Source: Actinobacillus sp. (lineage in GTDB: Bacteria; Pseudomonadota; Gammaproteobacteria; Enterobacterales; Pasteurellaceae). Taken from it: a stretch of 49,686 nt of DNA. The notes beneath the pieces were generated by a model that was not told the origin of the DNA, ran no database searches, and saw nothing but the letters and a program-made list of their open reading frames with translations. This document shows, in pieces, positions 7,849 to 16,759 of this stretch. Where the stretch lies: positions 1 through 49,686 of the forward strand of contig JAHHQX010000014.1 in the NCBI GenBank assembly GCA_020026155.1. The letters run 5' to 3'. Each line of letters opens with the position of its first letter. Position 1 is the stretch's first letter. Position numbers and translations under genes: made by a program.

Positions 7849-9219
7849 TTAAAGAATCATTTTAACAACGGCATCCGCTTTAAGGCGGCGGAATTTTTTG
7901 AGAAGTTTTTGGACAGGAGCAGGATAATCATCCATAGTTTCCAATTCAGTATAACTTTTCAGAATAGTCGTATGTTGGCGAATGAGGGCAAGTTCTTCAT
8001 CCGCTTTTGCAGTAAGCTCATGATTTGGATCGTGAATCAGTAAACCATTTTCGGCATCTAAGCGCCATGCTCGTGGGTTAAGGTTGTTTCCTGTTAATAA
8101 CATGTAATCGTTGTCTACCCACACACCTTTTAAGTGGTAACTGTTATCACCATCTTTCCAAATACGAATTACCAACTGTCCTGACTGAATATAATCATCA
8201 AACTTCTTGCTGAAGTGTCTTAAATTATTTTCATATAAATAAGGCAAGCCACCCGCCATTTTGAATGGTTCTGACGGCGGAATATAGAAATCGTTTGCTG
8301 TTTTATCCCCAACAATAATTTCAACTTGTTTACCCTGCTTTAATAACCATTTTAAGCGTTTTTGTAACGGCAATGGAAAATTGAAATAAGGGGTGCAAAT
8401 CGTTAATTTATTTTCTACAACTTGGAATAAATTTTGGATAACGCGGTTTAGTTTGTTACCCGTTTTCCCTAATCCAAATAAAGGAGAAACAGTTAGCATA
8501 TGTTGAACATCTTTTTTATTCATAGATGGAATAAAATTATAATGTCCACTTTGAGCAAGATTTTTACGATAATTTTTAATCGCCGCGCGAATCTCTTTTG
8601 TTTTTACCGGATTGGCTTTATCGAGTGCATGAACGGCAGCAGGATCCAATAAATAGCCATTAATAAAATCCACAAGGCTATTTGCAAGTGCAGTATTTTT
8701 AATTTTATGATAACGGTCAAAACGATATCTTTCTCCGTGATGGAGATAAACGTTATTAATACTCGCCCCACTGTAAAGAATCGTATCATCAAATACAAAT
8801 CCTTTTACGTGTAATACACCGAAAACTTCACGGGTATTAATCGGTACACCAAAGAATAAAATTTCGTGGCAAGATAAGCAGGAACATTCCTCGCAATACC
8901 AATCTGCATTTGTTTGTGTTTTTGCAGCTCCAAGTAAATTGCGTTGTGCACGATGCCAATCTACTAAGATTTTTACGTCAAGCTCAGGATTACGCGCTTT
9001 CGCTTGTAAAACTTCGTCAAGAATTTCTTTACCCGCCTCATCTTTTTGCCAATACAAAGCGGTAATATAGATACGTTGCTTTGCTTGACGAATTTGCTGA
9101 ATAATTTCTTTTTTAAATTCAGCCGGGCGATAAATAAATTCCATATCTCCCGCATCAAGTGGAAGACAAGGTAAAGCGGAAAGTCTTTTCTCCGCCATCT
9201 TGGTACGATCAATTAACAT
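7849..9219 (-). CDS. pssA: Phosphatidylserine synthase (CDP-diacylglycerol-serine O-phosphatidyltransferase)
   Basis: Makes phosphatidylserine, precursor of phosphatidylethanolamine, at the membrane surface. It belongs to the phospholipase D superfamily with two HKD motifs: HVKGFVFD (His137, Lys139) and HLKGVWVD near the C-terminus. 456 aa from the start chosen at 9219 (MLIDRTK), which aligns with the E. coli N-terminus; a start seven codons upstream (9240) is also open. A cysteine cluster C-X2-C-X-C-X2-C-H at about 109-118 lies where the E. coli protein has only the first cysteine. The gene is convergent with yfaE and divergent from the yfiF-like gene. Confidence 0.95.
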   Translation of the reverse strand: MLIDRTKMAEKRLSALPCLPLDAGDMEFIYRPAEFKKEIIQQIRQAKQRIYITALYWQKDEAGKEILDEVLQAKARNPELDVKILVDWHRAQRNLLGAAKTQTNADWYCEECSCLSCHEILFFGVPINTREVFGVLHVKGFVFDDTILYSGASINNVYLHHGERYRFDRYHKIKNTALANSLVDFINGYLLDPAAVHALDKANPVKTKEIRAAIKNYRKNLAQSGHYNFIPSMNKKDVQHMLTVSPLFGLGKTGNKLNRVIQNLFQVVENKLTICTPYFNFPLPLQKRLKWLLKQGKQVEIIVGDKTANDFYIPPSEPFKMAGGLPYLYENNLRHFSKKFDDYIQSGQLVIRIWKDGDNSYHLKGVWVDNDYMLLTGNNLNPRAWRLDAENGLLIHDPNHELTAKADEELALIRQHTTILKSYTELETMDDYPAPVQKLLKKFRRLKADAVVKMIL

Positions 9220-9311
9220 AAATAGGTTCTCATTTTTCATCGTCTTAAAGACTAGTTCGGTAGTTTACAATATTTAGCGCCTAAGTTGGTAGAAAAATGA
9301 CATTTTTTCGC

Positions 9312-9317
9312 TATAAT
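9312..9317 (+). promoter_or_regulatory. Probable -10 box of the yfiF-like gene
   Basis: A consensus TATAAT overlaps an in-frame ATG at 9316. This argues that the upstream ATG is not the translation start. No good -35 is visible at the right distance. Confidence 0.45.
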
Positions 9318-9387
9318 GCTACCAATCTTTAATGAACAATATGATCTTACCCATCATTATCCCGCCATATTTAGAGGATCGCAATCA

Positions 9388-10428
9388 ATGATGAAATCAA
9401 GCAAACCAACATTCCAAGAATCCAAACAAACCAACCGTTTCCGTGAACGTGTTGCCGATGAAAAAAAATCACAAGGAAAAACAACGTTCCAAGAAAAATT
9501 AGCTTCTCGCCCAACTTTTAAAAAAGGTGGTCGCCCAGCAGCACGTAAGGAAGTAGAACAAGTCACCCGTACTCAAACTTCCCTCTCTACGGCAACTGGA
9601 ACAGGTTCCGTGAATGTCATTATCAAAAAAACGGAACGTAAAGCCCAAGGCTACGAGAAAAAAACCGGCCCACTTTCACCACGCGCACCTGAAAAAATTA
9701 AACAAAACCGTGCCCAAGAAATGAAAGTGTATGGCGAAAAAGCGTGCTTAGCACTTTTTAAAGAACATCCAGAAAATATCATTCGTGCGTGGAGTACAGT
9801 GCAAATGTCCCATCGCATCGGTGAGATTTTTAGTTACTTAGCAGCGAATAAAAAAGCCTACCATGTGGTTTCACAAGAAGAGCTTAATCTCGCAAGCGGT
9901 ACTGAGCATAATGGCGGTATCTGTTTCTTAGTGAAAAAACCACGCACCTTTACGCTTTCTGGCTACTTAGATATTCCACGTAAAAAAGATGCACTTATCT
10001 TGGTCAACCGTATTTCTAACGCCTACAATTTAGGTGGCATTATCCGTACTGCGGCTATTTTTGGCGTTACCGGTGTCATTAGTGACAATATGGCAAACCT
10101 CTATAATTCTGCAACTTTACGTGTAGCAGAAGGCGGTATGGAATATATTCGCCCATTAAGCGCTGAAGATAACATCAGCGCCTTAGATTTACTACGTGAA
10201 AAAGGCTACCAAGTAGTTCATCTTAGCCCGAATGGTAATAAAACTTCACTTGGGCAAATGAAATTTGATGATAAAGTCGTTTTTGTATTGAGCGAAGAAG
10301 CTGATGATGAATTGATGCAGCCACAAGATTTACATCCAAATCTTACTCCAACTAACCCATTACAAACGGAATTAAACATTAGTGTTGCAACAGGTATTTT
10401 ACTTTCTCACTGGGCAACACAATATTAA
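9388..10428 (+). CDS. yfiF: TrmH-family (SPOUT) RNA methyltransferase, YfiF-like
   Basis: 346 aa from the start at 9388, which has AGAGGA at the right distance; the upstream ATG at 9316 lies in a -10 box. The N-terminal 90 residues are basic and low-complexity. A TrmH substrate-binding domain follows (VYGEKACLALF ... YHVVSQEEL ... GTEHNGGICF), then a SPOUT domain (NRISNAYNLGGIIRTA ... LNISVATGILL). This order and length match E. coli YfiF, whose target I do not know. The usual SAM-loop motif G-x-E-x-x-G is replaced by LSEEADDE, so cofactor binding may be altered. A terminator made of uptake sequences follows. Confidence 0.88.
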   Translation: MMKSSKPTFQESKQTNRFRERVADEKKSQGKTTFQEKLASRPTFKKGGRPAARKEVEQVTRTQTSLSTATGTGSVNVIIKKTERKAQGYEKKTGPLSPRAPEKIKQNRAQEMKVYGEKACLALFKEHPENIIRAWSTVQMSHRIGEIFSYLAANKKAYHVVSQEELNLASGTEHNGGICFLVKKPRTFTLSGYLDIPRKKDALILVNRISNAYNLGGIIRTAAIFGVTGVISDNMANLYNSATLRVAEGGMEYIRPLSAEDNISALDLLREKGYQVVHLSPNGNKTSLGQMKFDDKVVFVLSEEADDELMQPQDLHPNLTPTNPLQTELNISVATGILLSHWATQY

Positions 10429-10449
10429 ACATCCCTATAAAACTATGTT

Positions 10450-10476
10450 AAAGTGCGGGAAAATACCGCACTTTTT
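10450..10476 (+). terminator. Terminator formed by paired uptake signal sequences
   Basis: AAAGTGCGG (10450-10458) and CCGCACTTT (10466-10474) pair and are followed by T residues. The right arm contains a perfect Haemophilus-type uptake sequence on the minus strand (10465-10473); the left arm has one mismatch. It ends the yfiF-like transcript and lies before rsmA. Confidence 0.85.
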
Positions 10477-10506
10477 CTTTTTCAAAAATTTATTTTAGGA
10501 AAATAT

Positions 10507-11340
10507 ATGAGTTCAAAAACCCATTTAGGTCATACGGCACGTAAACGTTTTGGTCAAAACTTTTTATCCGATGATCGTGTGATTTTAGATATTGTTAACG
10601 CAATTCATCCTCAAGAAAACCAATTTTTGGTAGAAATCGGTCCTGGTCTTGGCGCTTTAACTGAGCCGGTTGCAGATCGTGTTGAACACTTAACCGTTGT
10701 TGAGCTTGACCGTGATTTAGCTAAACGTTTACGCCACCATCCGTTTTTAAACCACAAATTAACCGTGATTGAAACCGATGCAATGCAATTTAATTTCCGA
10801 GATCTTTATGCGCAAGAAAATCTTGCAGAGAAAGGTCAGAAATTGCGCGTCTTCGGTAACTTACCATACAATATTTCTACCCCATTGATGTTTCACCTTT
10901 TTGACTACTGTGATGTCATTCAAGACATGCACTTTATGCTCCAAAAAGAAGTGGTAAAACGCTTAGCCGCAGCACCAAATAGCAAAGCGTATGGTCGTTT
11001 AACCGTGATGACACAATATTTCTGCCAAGTCTATCCTGTGCTAGATGTGCCACCAACAGCATTTAAACCAGCGCCAAAAGTCGATTCGGCAGTTGTCCGT
11101 CTAATTCCGCATACCACTCTGCCGTATGTAGCAAAAGATTTAAAATTATTAAATAAAATCTGTACTAATGCGTTTAACCAACGTCGTAAAACCTTACGTA
11201 ACGCACTCGGTCAATATTTATCTGAAGAACAAATTATCGCACTCGGCATCGATCCAAATGCGCGTGCTGAAAATCTTAGCGTGGCGGATTTTGTGAACAT
11301 TGCAAACTGGGTTTACGATAACCCTGTGGTAAAAGAATAA
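10507..11340 (+). CDS. rsmA: 16S rRNA adenine(1518/1519)-N6-dimethyltransferase
   Basis: Dimethylates two adjacent adenosines in helix 45 of 16S rRNA late in 30S assembly, using SAM. 277 aa from 10507, where TAGGA precedes ATG and the N-terminus (MSSKTHLGHTARKRFGQNF) matches KsgA. The longer open frame runs back through the uptake-sequence terminator and is not used. Motifs: VEIGPGLGALT (SAM), GNLPYN (catalytic motif IV), FNQRRKTLRN. apaH follows after 19 bases. apaG, which stands between them in E. coli, is absent here. Confidence 0.98.
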   Translation: MSSKTHLGHTARKRFGQNFLSDDRVILDIVNAIHPQENQFLVEIGPGLGALTEPVADRVEHLTVVELDRDLAKRLRHHPFLNHKLTVIETDAMQFNFRDLYAQENLAEKGQKLRVFGNLPYNISTPLMFHLFDYCDVIQDMHFMLQKEVVKRLAAAPNSKAYGRLTVMTQYFCQVYPVLDVPPTAFKPAPKVDSAVVRLIPHTTLPYVAKDLKLLNKICTNAFNQRRKTLRNALGQYLSEEQIIALGIDPNARAENLSVADFVNIANWVYDNPVVKE

Positions 11341-11359
11341 GTAAAATAAGAGGTGTAAG

Positions 11360-12181
11360 ATGGCAACCTACTTTGTTGGTGATCTTCAAGGCTGTTACGA
11401 TGAGCTTCAAATGCTCCTTACTCAAGTCAATTTCGATCCAAGCGAAGATAAACTCTATCTCGTTGGCGATCTCGTCGCACGTGGCGATAAGTCATTGGAA
11501 TGCTTACAATTAGTCAGATCTTTAGGTAATCAAGCACAAAGTGTTTTGGGTAACCATGATTTACACCTTCTTAGTACGGCAGTTGGCTTAAAAAAAATTA
11601 AAGCACGCGATCATGTTGATGCCATCTTTGATGCCCCAGATTTTGCCGATCTAATTGATTGGGTTCGTGCGCAACCGCTTTTAGTGCATTTGCCAGAAAA
11701 AAATCTTCTCATGTGCCATGCAGGAATTTCGCCCGATTGGGATCTTTCAACAACGGTTGCCTGCGCACAGGAAGCAGAACAGGTGCTACGAAGTGAAAAT
11801 TTTACAGGGTTATTGGAAAATATGTACGGCGAAGAGCCTGATCGTTGGTCAAATGATTTAACGGGTTGGGCACGCCTACGTTATATTATCAATGCCTTTA
11901 CGCGCATGCGATTTTGTTATCCCGATCATCGTTTAGAGTTTGAATGTAAACTCCCCGTAGAACAAGCACCAGAAGGAATTGTGCCGTGGTTTGAATTAGA
12001 CAATCCACTTTATAAAGAGCAACAAATTATTTTCGGACATTGGGCAAGTTTATTAGGACACCCGATGCCTGCTAATATTTATGCGCTAGATACCGGATGC
12101 GTTTGGGGGCGTCATCTCACGATGCTGCGTTGGGAAGATAAGAAAATTTTCACGCAACCTGCCGTAAAAATTTATCAATAA
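11360..12181 (+). CDS. apaH: Diadenosine tetraphosphatase (symmetrical)
   Basis: Hydrolyses Ap4A and related dinucleotides to ADP. It is a PPP-family metallophosphatase with the three signature blocks GDLQGC, GDLVARG and GNHD near residues 7-75. 273 aa, the family's usual size. AGAGGTG precedes the ATG, and the gene lies 19 bases after rsmA, so the two are co-transcribed. Confidence 0.97.
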   Translation: MATYFVGDLQGCYDELQMLLTQVNFDPSEDKLYLVGDLVARGDKSLECLQLVRSLGNQAQSVLGNHDLHLLSTAVGLKKIKARDHVDAIFDAPDFADLIDWVRAQPLLVHLPEKNLLMCHAGISPDWDLSTTVACAQEAEQVLRSENFTGLLENMYGEEPDRWSNDLTGWARLRYIINAFTRMRFCYPDHRLEFECKLPVEQAPEGIVPWFELDNPLYKEQQIIFGHWASLLGHPMPANIYALDTGCVWGRHLTMLRWEDKKIFTQPAVKIYQ

Positions 12182-12198
12182 AAATGAAAAATAAAAAA

Positions 12199-12283
12199 TC
12201 ACGCCTCGATTTTCGTTAAAATTTATGAATTTTAATAACATATTGAAATACCATAAAATTTTAAGAAAATTGGAGCGTGATTA
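12199..12283. repeat. Copy C of the ACGCC element, two inverted arms
   Basis: The left arm, starting CACGCCTCGATTTTCG and continuing TTAAAATTTA, runs from about 12200 to 12225. The right arm (about 12253-12283) is its diverged reverse complement ending GAGCGTGAT. They lie between the convergent ends of apaH and nrdA. The spacing allows a large foldback. I see no other terminator between these genes. Confidence 0.6.
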
Positions 12284-12351
12284 ATTTTAAAAACGTCATC
12301 TTACTTCTCATTACTCCCAATGCCTAAGCAAAGGAAGTAACAAGAAAAATA

Positions 12352-14625
12352 TTAGATTTTACATGCACCGCCTGCGCAGCCTTCGTCTTCCATATCGTTT
12401 TGTTCGTCTTCAGCACCGTCACGTGTATTTTGATAATACAGTGTTTTTACTCCGTATTTATAGGCCGTTAATAAATCTGCAAGTAATTGTTTCATTGGTA
12501 CTTTGCCATCAGCAAAACGTTTTGGATCATAGTTCGTATTAGCAGAAATAGACTGATCCACGAATTTTTGCATGATACCTACAAGGTGAAGATAACCCGT
12601 ATTATTTGGGATTTCCCATAATAATTCGTAATTGTCACCGAGATTTTCATACTCTGGTACCACTTGTTTTAATATACCGTCTTTAGAGGCTTTAATACTT
12701 ACATGTCCACGTGGTGGCTCAATACCATTAGTCGCATTCGAAATTTGTGATGATGTTTCAGATGGCATTAACGCACTAAGGGTTGAGTTACGGATACCAT
12801 ATTTTTGAATATCATGGCGCAAACTTTCCCAATCATAATGCAATGGTTCTTGCGTTAATTCATCCACCGCTTTCTTATAAGTATCAATTGGCAAGATACC
12901 TTGTGCGTAAGTCGTTTCATTAAAGAGTTCACACGCACCTTGTTCTTTCGCCAATTCCATTGAGGCTTTCAATAAATAGTATTGAATCGCTTCAAATGTA
13001 CGGTGCGTTAAATCATTTGCGCTACCATCTGAATAACGTAATCCATTTTTCGCGAGGTAATAAGCAAAGTTAATTACCCCAACCCCTAATGGACGACGGC
13101 GTAATGAGCTGTTGCGGGCTGCTTTCACTGGATAATCTTGATAATCAAGTAATGCGTCTAATGCACGTACTGTTAAATCTGCAAGTTCTTCTAATTCATC
13201 AAGATTTTCAATCGCGCCAAGGTTGAATGCAGATAATGTACAAAGTGCAATCTCACCTTCTTCATCATGAATATGTTTCAATGGTTTAGTTGGTAACGCG
13301 ATTTCTAAACAAAGGTTAGATTGACGTACAGGTGCCACTTTCGGATCAAATGGTGAATGTGTATTACAGTGGTCAACGTTTTGAATATAAATACGTCCAG
13401 TTGAAGCACGTTCTTGCATTAATAAAGAGAATAACTCAACCGCTTTCACAGTACGTTTACGCACAGCGGGATCTTGTTCGTATTTAACATACAAACGTTC
13501 AAATTCATCTTGATCGGCGAAGAAAGCTTCATAAAGTCCTGGTACATCAGATGGGCTAAATAAAGTGATATCGGCCCCTTTAATCAGGCGTTGATACATC
13601 AATTTATTAAGCTGTACGCCGTAGTCCATATGACGAACACGGTTATCTTCTACCCCACGGTTATTTTTAAGCACTAATAAACTTTCAACTTCAAGGTGCC
13701 AGAATGGATAGTAAACTGTCGCAGCGCCACCACGTACCCCACCTTGAGAACAAGATTTTACGGCACTTTGGAAAAGTTTATAGAAAGGAATACACCCGGT
13801 ATGGAAAGCTTCCCCGCCACGAATTGGGCTACCTAGTCCACGAATCGCCCCTGCATTAATCCCAATACCTGCACGTTGGGATACATATTTCACGATAGCA
13901 GAAGTCGTCGCATTAATTGAATCTAAACTATCTTCACATTCAATTAATACACAAGAACTAAATTGACGTGTTGGTGTACGCACGCCAGACATAATTGGGG
14001 TTGGTAATGAAATTTTAAACGTAGAAACCGCATCATAAAAACGACGAACGTAATCAAGACGAGTTTCTTTTGGATAGCGAGAGAATAAGCAAGCTGCCAC
14101 TAATAAATAGAGGAACTGTGCTGATTCATAAATTTCACCAGTAACACGGTTTTGTACAAGGTATTTACCTTCAAATTGTTTTACTGCTGCATAGGAAAAA
14201 GTGAGATCACGTTCATGTACGATAAAATCATTCATTTGATCCCATTCTTCACGGGTGTAGTCAGTTAAGAGCGCGCGATCATATTTACCCATTTCCACTA
14301 ACTTGGTAATGTGATCGTAAAGATGTGGTGGCTCATATTGTCCAAATGCCTTTTTACGCAAATGGAACATCGCTAAACGCGCTGCAAGGTATTGATAATC
14401 TGGAGAATCTTTACTGATTAAATCAGCAGCGGCTTTAATAATTGTTTCGTGAATATCCGCTGTCTTGATTCCTTCATAGAATTGGATGTGTGTACGCAGC
14501 TCTACTTGAGAAACAGAAACGTTTTCTAATCCCTCAGCTGCCCAGGTAATTACGCGATGAATTTTATCAAGATCGATTGCTTCCTGACGACCGTCACGCT
14601 TCGTCACCATTTTTGCTTTATTCAT
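12352..14625 (-). CDS. nrdA: Ribonucleotide reductase class Ia, alpha subunit
   Basis: Catalytic subunit that reduces ribonucleoside diphosphates. 757 aa, near E. coli's 761. It has an N-terminal ATP-cone (about 5-95), the redox cysteine in SSCVLIECE, the radical-site block NLCLEIALP (Asn, Cys, Glu), the partner cysteine in ALCTLSAFNLG, the radical-transfer pair in TLYYQNTRD, and the C-terminal shuttle CAGGACKI (C-X4-C). The ATP-cone predicts dATP inhibition. It is transcribed toward apaH from its own control region, and nrdB-yfaE lie elsewhere. Confidence 0.98.
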   Translation of the reverse strand: MNKAKMVTKRDGRQEAIDLDKIHRVITWAAEGLENVSVSQVELRTHIQFYEGIKTADIHETIIKAAADLISKDSPDYQYLAARLAMFHLRKKAFGQYEPPHLYDHITKLVEMGKYDRALLTDYTREEWDQMNDFIVHERDLTFSYAAVKQFEGKYLVQNRVTGEIYESAQFLYLLVAACLFSRYPKETRLDYVRRFYDAVSTFKISLPTPIMSGVRTPTRQFSSCVLIECEDSLDSINATTSAIVKYVSQRAGIGINAGAIRGLGSPIRGGEAFHTGCIPFYKLFQSAVKSCSQGGVRGGAATVYYPFWHLEVESLLVLKNNRGVEDNRVRHMDYGVQLNKLMYQRLIKGADITLFSPSDVPGLYEAFFADQDEFERLYVKYEQDPAVRKRTVKAVELFSLLMQERASTGRIYIQNVDHCNTHSPFDPKVAPVRQSNLCLEIALPTKPLKHIHDEEGEIALCTLSAFNLGAIENLDELEELADLTVRALDALLDYQDYPVKAARNSSLRRRPLGVGVINFAYYLAKNGLRYSDGSANDLTHRTFEAIQYYLLKASMELAKEQGACELFNETTYAQGILPIDTYKKAVDELTQEPLHYDWESLRHDIQKYGIRNSTLSALMPSETSSQISNATNGIEPPRGHVSIKASKDGILKQVVPEYENLGDNYELLWEIPNNTGYLHLVGIMQKFVDQSISANTNYDPKRFADGKVPMKQLLADLLTAYKYGVKTLYYQNTRDGAEDEQNDMEDEGCAGGACKI

Positions 14626-14711
14626 AAAATATCCAGTGCCTAAAAGTGGTTAATTACAACTATATAAATGATTAAATATTAATCTATTATTTAAATTCGA
14701 GGCGTATAGAA

Positions 14712-14755
14712 TAATGGCTAGCATGCCAAACTGCAATCACTATATTTTATTGTTC
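14712..14755 (-). promoter_or_regulatory. Possible nrdA promoter with a half NrdR box
   Basis: On the minus strand TTGCAG, a 17-bp spacer and TATTCT could serve as -35 and -10. Just upstream ATATAGTG matches half of the NrdR-box consensus (acaCwAtATaTwGtgt). A second CTATATA core lies at 14660-14666. The boxes are weak and not at the usual three-turn spacing, so this is tentative. Confidence 0.25.
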
Positions 14756-14804
14756 CGCATTGACAGAGTATAACTGCTTTATAAATAAGTAAAAAATTAA
14801 AGAT

Positions 14805-14831
14805 AAAAAACCGCCCCATAACACGGGGCGA
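14805..14831 (-). terminator. Rho-independent terminator of dld
   Basis: The hairpin CGCCCC / GGGGCG (14812-14817 and 14825-14830) is followed on the minus strand by six T residues. Confidence 0.85.
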
Positions 14832-14876
14832 TTTTCGGCAATTTTTTTGTTTAATAAAGCATTAATTTTTGATGAT

Positions 14877-16568
14877 TTATTGCCAGTTTTTATTTTTTGA
14901 AGTGTGACCTAATCCTGGATTAAATCCATTGGTTGGATCTAAGTCTTGGTAGAATTTTTTCAATTCTGGTTTTGCTTCATAAAGATGACCGACATTGTGC
15001 TCAGCAGGATATTGCGCACCACGTTTATCCAATAATTTCAGCATTTCTTCTTCCAGTGCATGTCCATCGACACCTGGTTTTAAAATATAGTCTTGATGGA
15101 ATACATGGCACATAAAGTGTCCATAATAAAGTTTATGCATAATTTTATCGCTGATTTCTTTTGGAAGATGTTCAAACCAATCTTTATCATTACGGCGTAA
15201 AGCGATATCTAAAGCGAGTAATTCACCAACTTCTTTTTCATGTACATTGTGATAACGAATTGCAGCAGAAGCAACCGCGAAGCGATGTAACATGGCCGCC
15301 TGTGCTTCTTTGCTATCACATTCAAAGTAGCCACCTTTACTGCTATCAGCAAAATAATTTTTCAAAAATTCACGGGTTTGAGGGATCAATTCTCCCCCCA
15401 CTTTCAAGATTAAATGGTGATCATATTTTTTATGAAAATCTTCCATTTTTTCTGGCAATTGGTTCGGAATAAATTTAGAAACTACTTGCATAAATTTATC
15501 ACTGAAATGTTTTGGCATGAATGGGAATTTTTCTGCAATACGATCTGCTTTTGCTTTTAAAGCAAAAAGTTTTGGTAACCATTTTGTTCCCATTGTTTTG
15601 ATAACCCAGAAGGTATCTTTACCATAAACAGTTGCAAGATCATAAGCATCACGATGAATATATTCGCCAGAAATCGGTAAACTATCAAATTCTGTAAGCA
15701 TTGTACGACGAATATCATTTAAAACTTGGATGTCATTCGTACCGATATAGAATACGGCAGTTTCTTTATCCATTGGGAAGGTATCAAGACGCACAGCAAA
15801 TACCGCTAATTTACCCGCACAACCTGAAGCTTCATAGTGACGTGTTGGGTCTGCATTAAAACGTGCTGGCGTATCCGCATCAACTTCACGAACGTGATTA
15901 CAGTAAGAATGGTCAGAACCTTGACCACAATCTTTCTCTACATCTTCCGCGGAGTAACGATGTTGTTGAAGATTCGTTAAAATTTCTTCTGGTGTATTAC
16001 CCAAATGAATACCTAGGTGGTTTTTAAGTTCTAATTCACCTTTTTCATTGATTTGGGCAAACAATGCCATTTGCGTATAGGCTGGACCACGTTGAACTAA
16101 CGCACCACCAGAGTTATTACATACCCCACCAACAACAGATGCCCCAATACATGAAGAACCAATTACAGAATGAGGTTCACGATGTAATGGACGTAGAATA
16201 TCTTCTAATTCATATAAAGTTGCACCAGCTAAACATACTACTTGCGTGTTTTTTTCAATAAGCTGAATGCCATCAAGTAATAGGGTATTTACGATAACGA
16301 TATCACGATCATAATCGTTACCATCTGGGGTTGAACCGCCAGTTAACCCTGTATTTGCAGATTGTGAAATAACAATAACATCTGCAGCCACACAAGCCTC
16401 TAGTACTTTCCAATATTCTAAAAGTGTTTTAGGTTTTACAACAGCGAGTGCTTTCCCTTCTCCGAATCGGTAACCCTTACGGTAGAACAACGTTTTACTC
16501 GGATCAGTGATAACTTGAGATTGTCCAGCGATATCGACTAATTGAGAAATAAGTTGAGAATGGTCCAT
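14877..16568 (-). CDS. dld: Respiratory D-lactate dehydrogenase (quinone)
   Basis: Peripheral membrane flavoprotein that oxidises D-lactate to pyruvate and feeds electrons to quinone. 563 aa, close to E. coli Dld (571). The FAD-binding half carries SQSANTGLTGGSTPDG and IGSSCIGASVVGGVCNNSGG. The C-terminal half resembles the Dld membrane-binding domain, with His-rich segments such as HNVGHLYEAKPEL. AAGGAAC lies upstream of the ATG. It is monocistronic, with a terminator before nrdA. An inverted repeat at 16647-16674 in the upstream region may be an operator. Confidence 0.96.
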   Translation of the reverse strand: MDHSQLISQLVDIAGQSQVITDPSKTLFYRKGYRFGEGKALAVVKPKTLLEYWKVLEACVAADVIVISQSANTGLTGGSTPDGNDYDRDIVIVNTLLLDGIQLIEKNTQVVCLAGATLYELEDILRPLHREPHSVIGSSCIGASVVGGVCNNSGGALVQRGPAYTQMALFAQINEKGELELKNHLGIHLGNTPEEILTNLQQHRYSAEDVEKDCGQGSDHSYCNHVREVDADTPARFNADPTRHYEASGCAGKLAVFAVRLDTFPMDKETAVFYIGTNDIQVLNDIRRTMLTEFDSLPISGEYIHRDAYDLATVYGKDTFWVIKTMGTKWLPKLFALKAKADRIAEKFPFMPKHFSDKFMQVVSKFIPNQLPEKMEDFHKKYDHHLILKVGGELIPQTREFLKNYFADSSKGGYFECDSKEAQAAMLHRFAVASAAIRYHNVHEKEVGELLALDIALRRNDKDWFEHLPKEISDKIMHKLYYGHFMCHVFHQDYILKPGVDGHALEEEMLKLLDKRGAQYPAEHNVGHLYEAKPELKKFYQDLDPTNGFNPGLGHTSKNKNWQ

Positions 16569-16646
16569 TTATCAGTTCCTTACTTTTGCTATAAAAATGT
16601 TAAAAAATCGTAAATTATTTAACCTCAAATAAATCCCTATGTCCAG

Positions 16647-16674
16647 TAAGTTATACTATTTTTTATACAACTTA
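16647..16674. promoter_or_regulatory. Inverted repeat upstream of dld, possible operator
   Basis: TAAGTTATA (16647-16655) and TACAACTTA (16666-16674) form 9-base arms with one mismatch and a 10-base spacer, about 80 bases before the dld start. The cognate regulator is unknown. Confidence 0.35.
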
Positions 16675-16712
16675 CCTCACAGGTGAAAATAAAAATTTCG
16701 TTATCTTATAAA

Positions 16713-16747
16713 AACGAAAAGCCCCTACTCTTTCGGGCAGGGGCTTT
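16713..16747 (-). terminator. Terminator of the rpoBC operon
   Basis: The stem AAAGCCCCT / AGGGGCTTT (16718-16726 and 16739-16747) lies just after the rpoC stop, with T-rich sequence on the minus strand. Confidence 0.85.
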
Positions 16748-16759
16748 ATTTAGACTAGA

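Noticed and set aside
9316..9387. Longer N-terminus of the yfiF-like gene from the ATG at 9316
   Set aside because: That ATG overlaps a TATAAT box and has no ribosome site; 9388 has AGAGGA and gives the E. coli YfiF length.
10453..10506. Longer N-terminus of rsmA
   Set aside because: The extra codons run through the uptake-sequence terminator, and the family N-terminus begins at 10507.
14656..14750. A true pair of NrdR boxes upstream of nrdA
   Set aside because: Only partial matches, about 80 bases apart and not the usual three helical turns; kept as a low-confidence note only.
14812..14845. The GGGGCGATTTTCGGCAATTTTTTT stretch after dld as another copy of the ACGCC element
   Set aside because: It is explained better as the dld terminator with flanking AT-rich DNA; the core match is incomplete.
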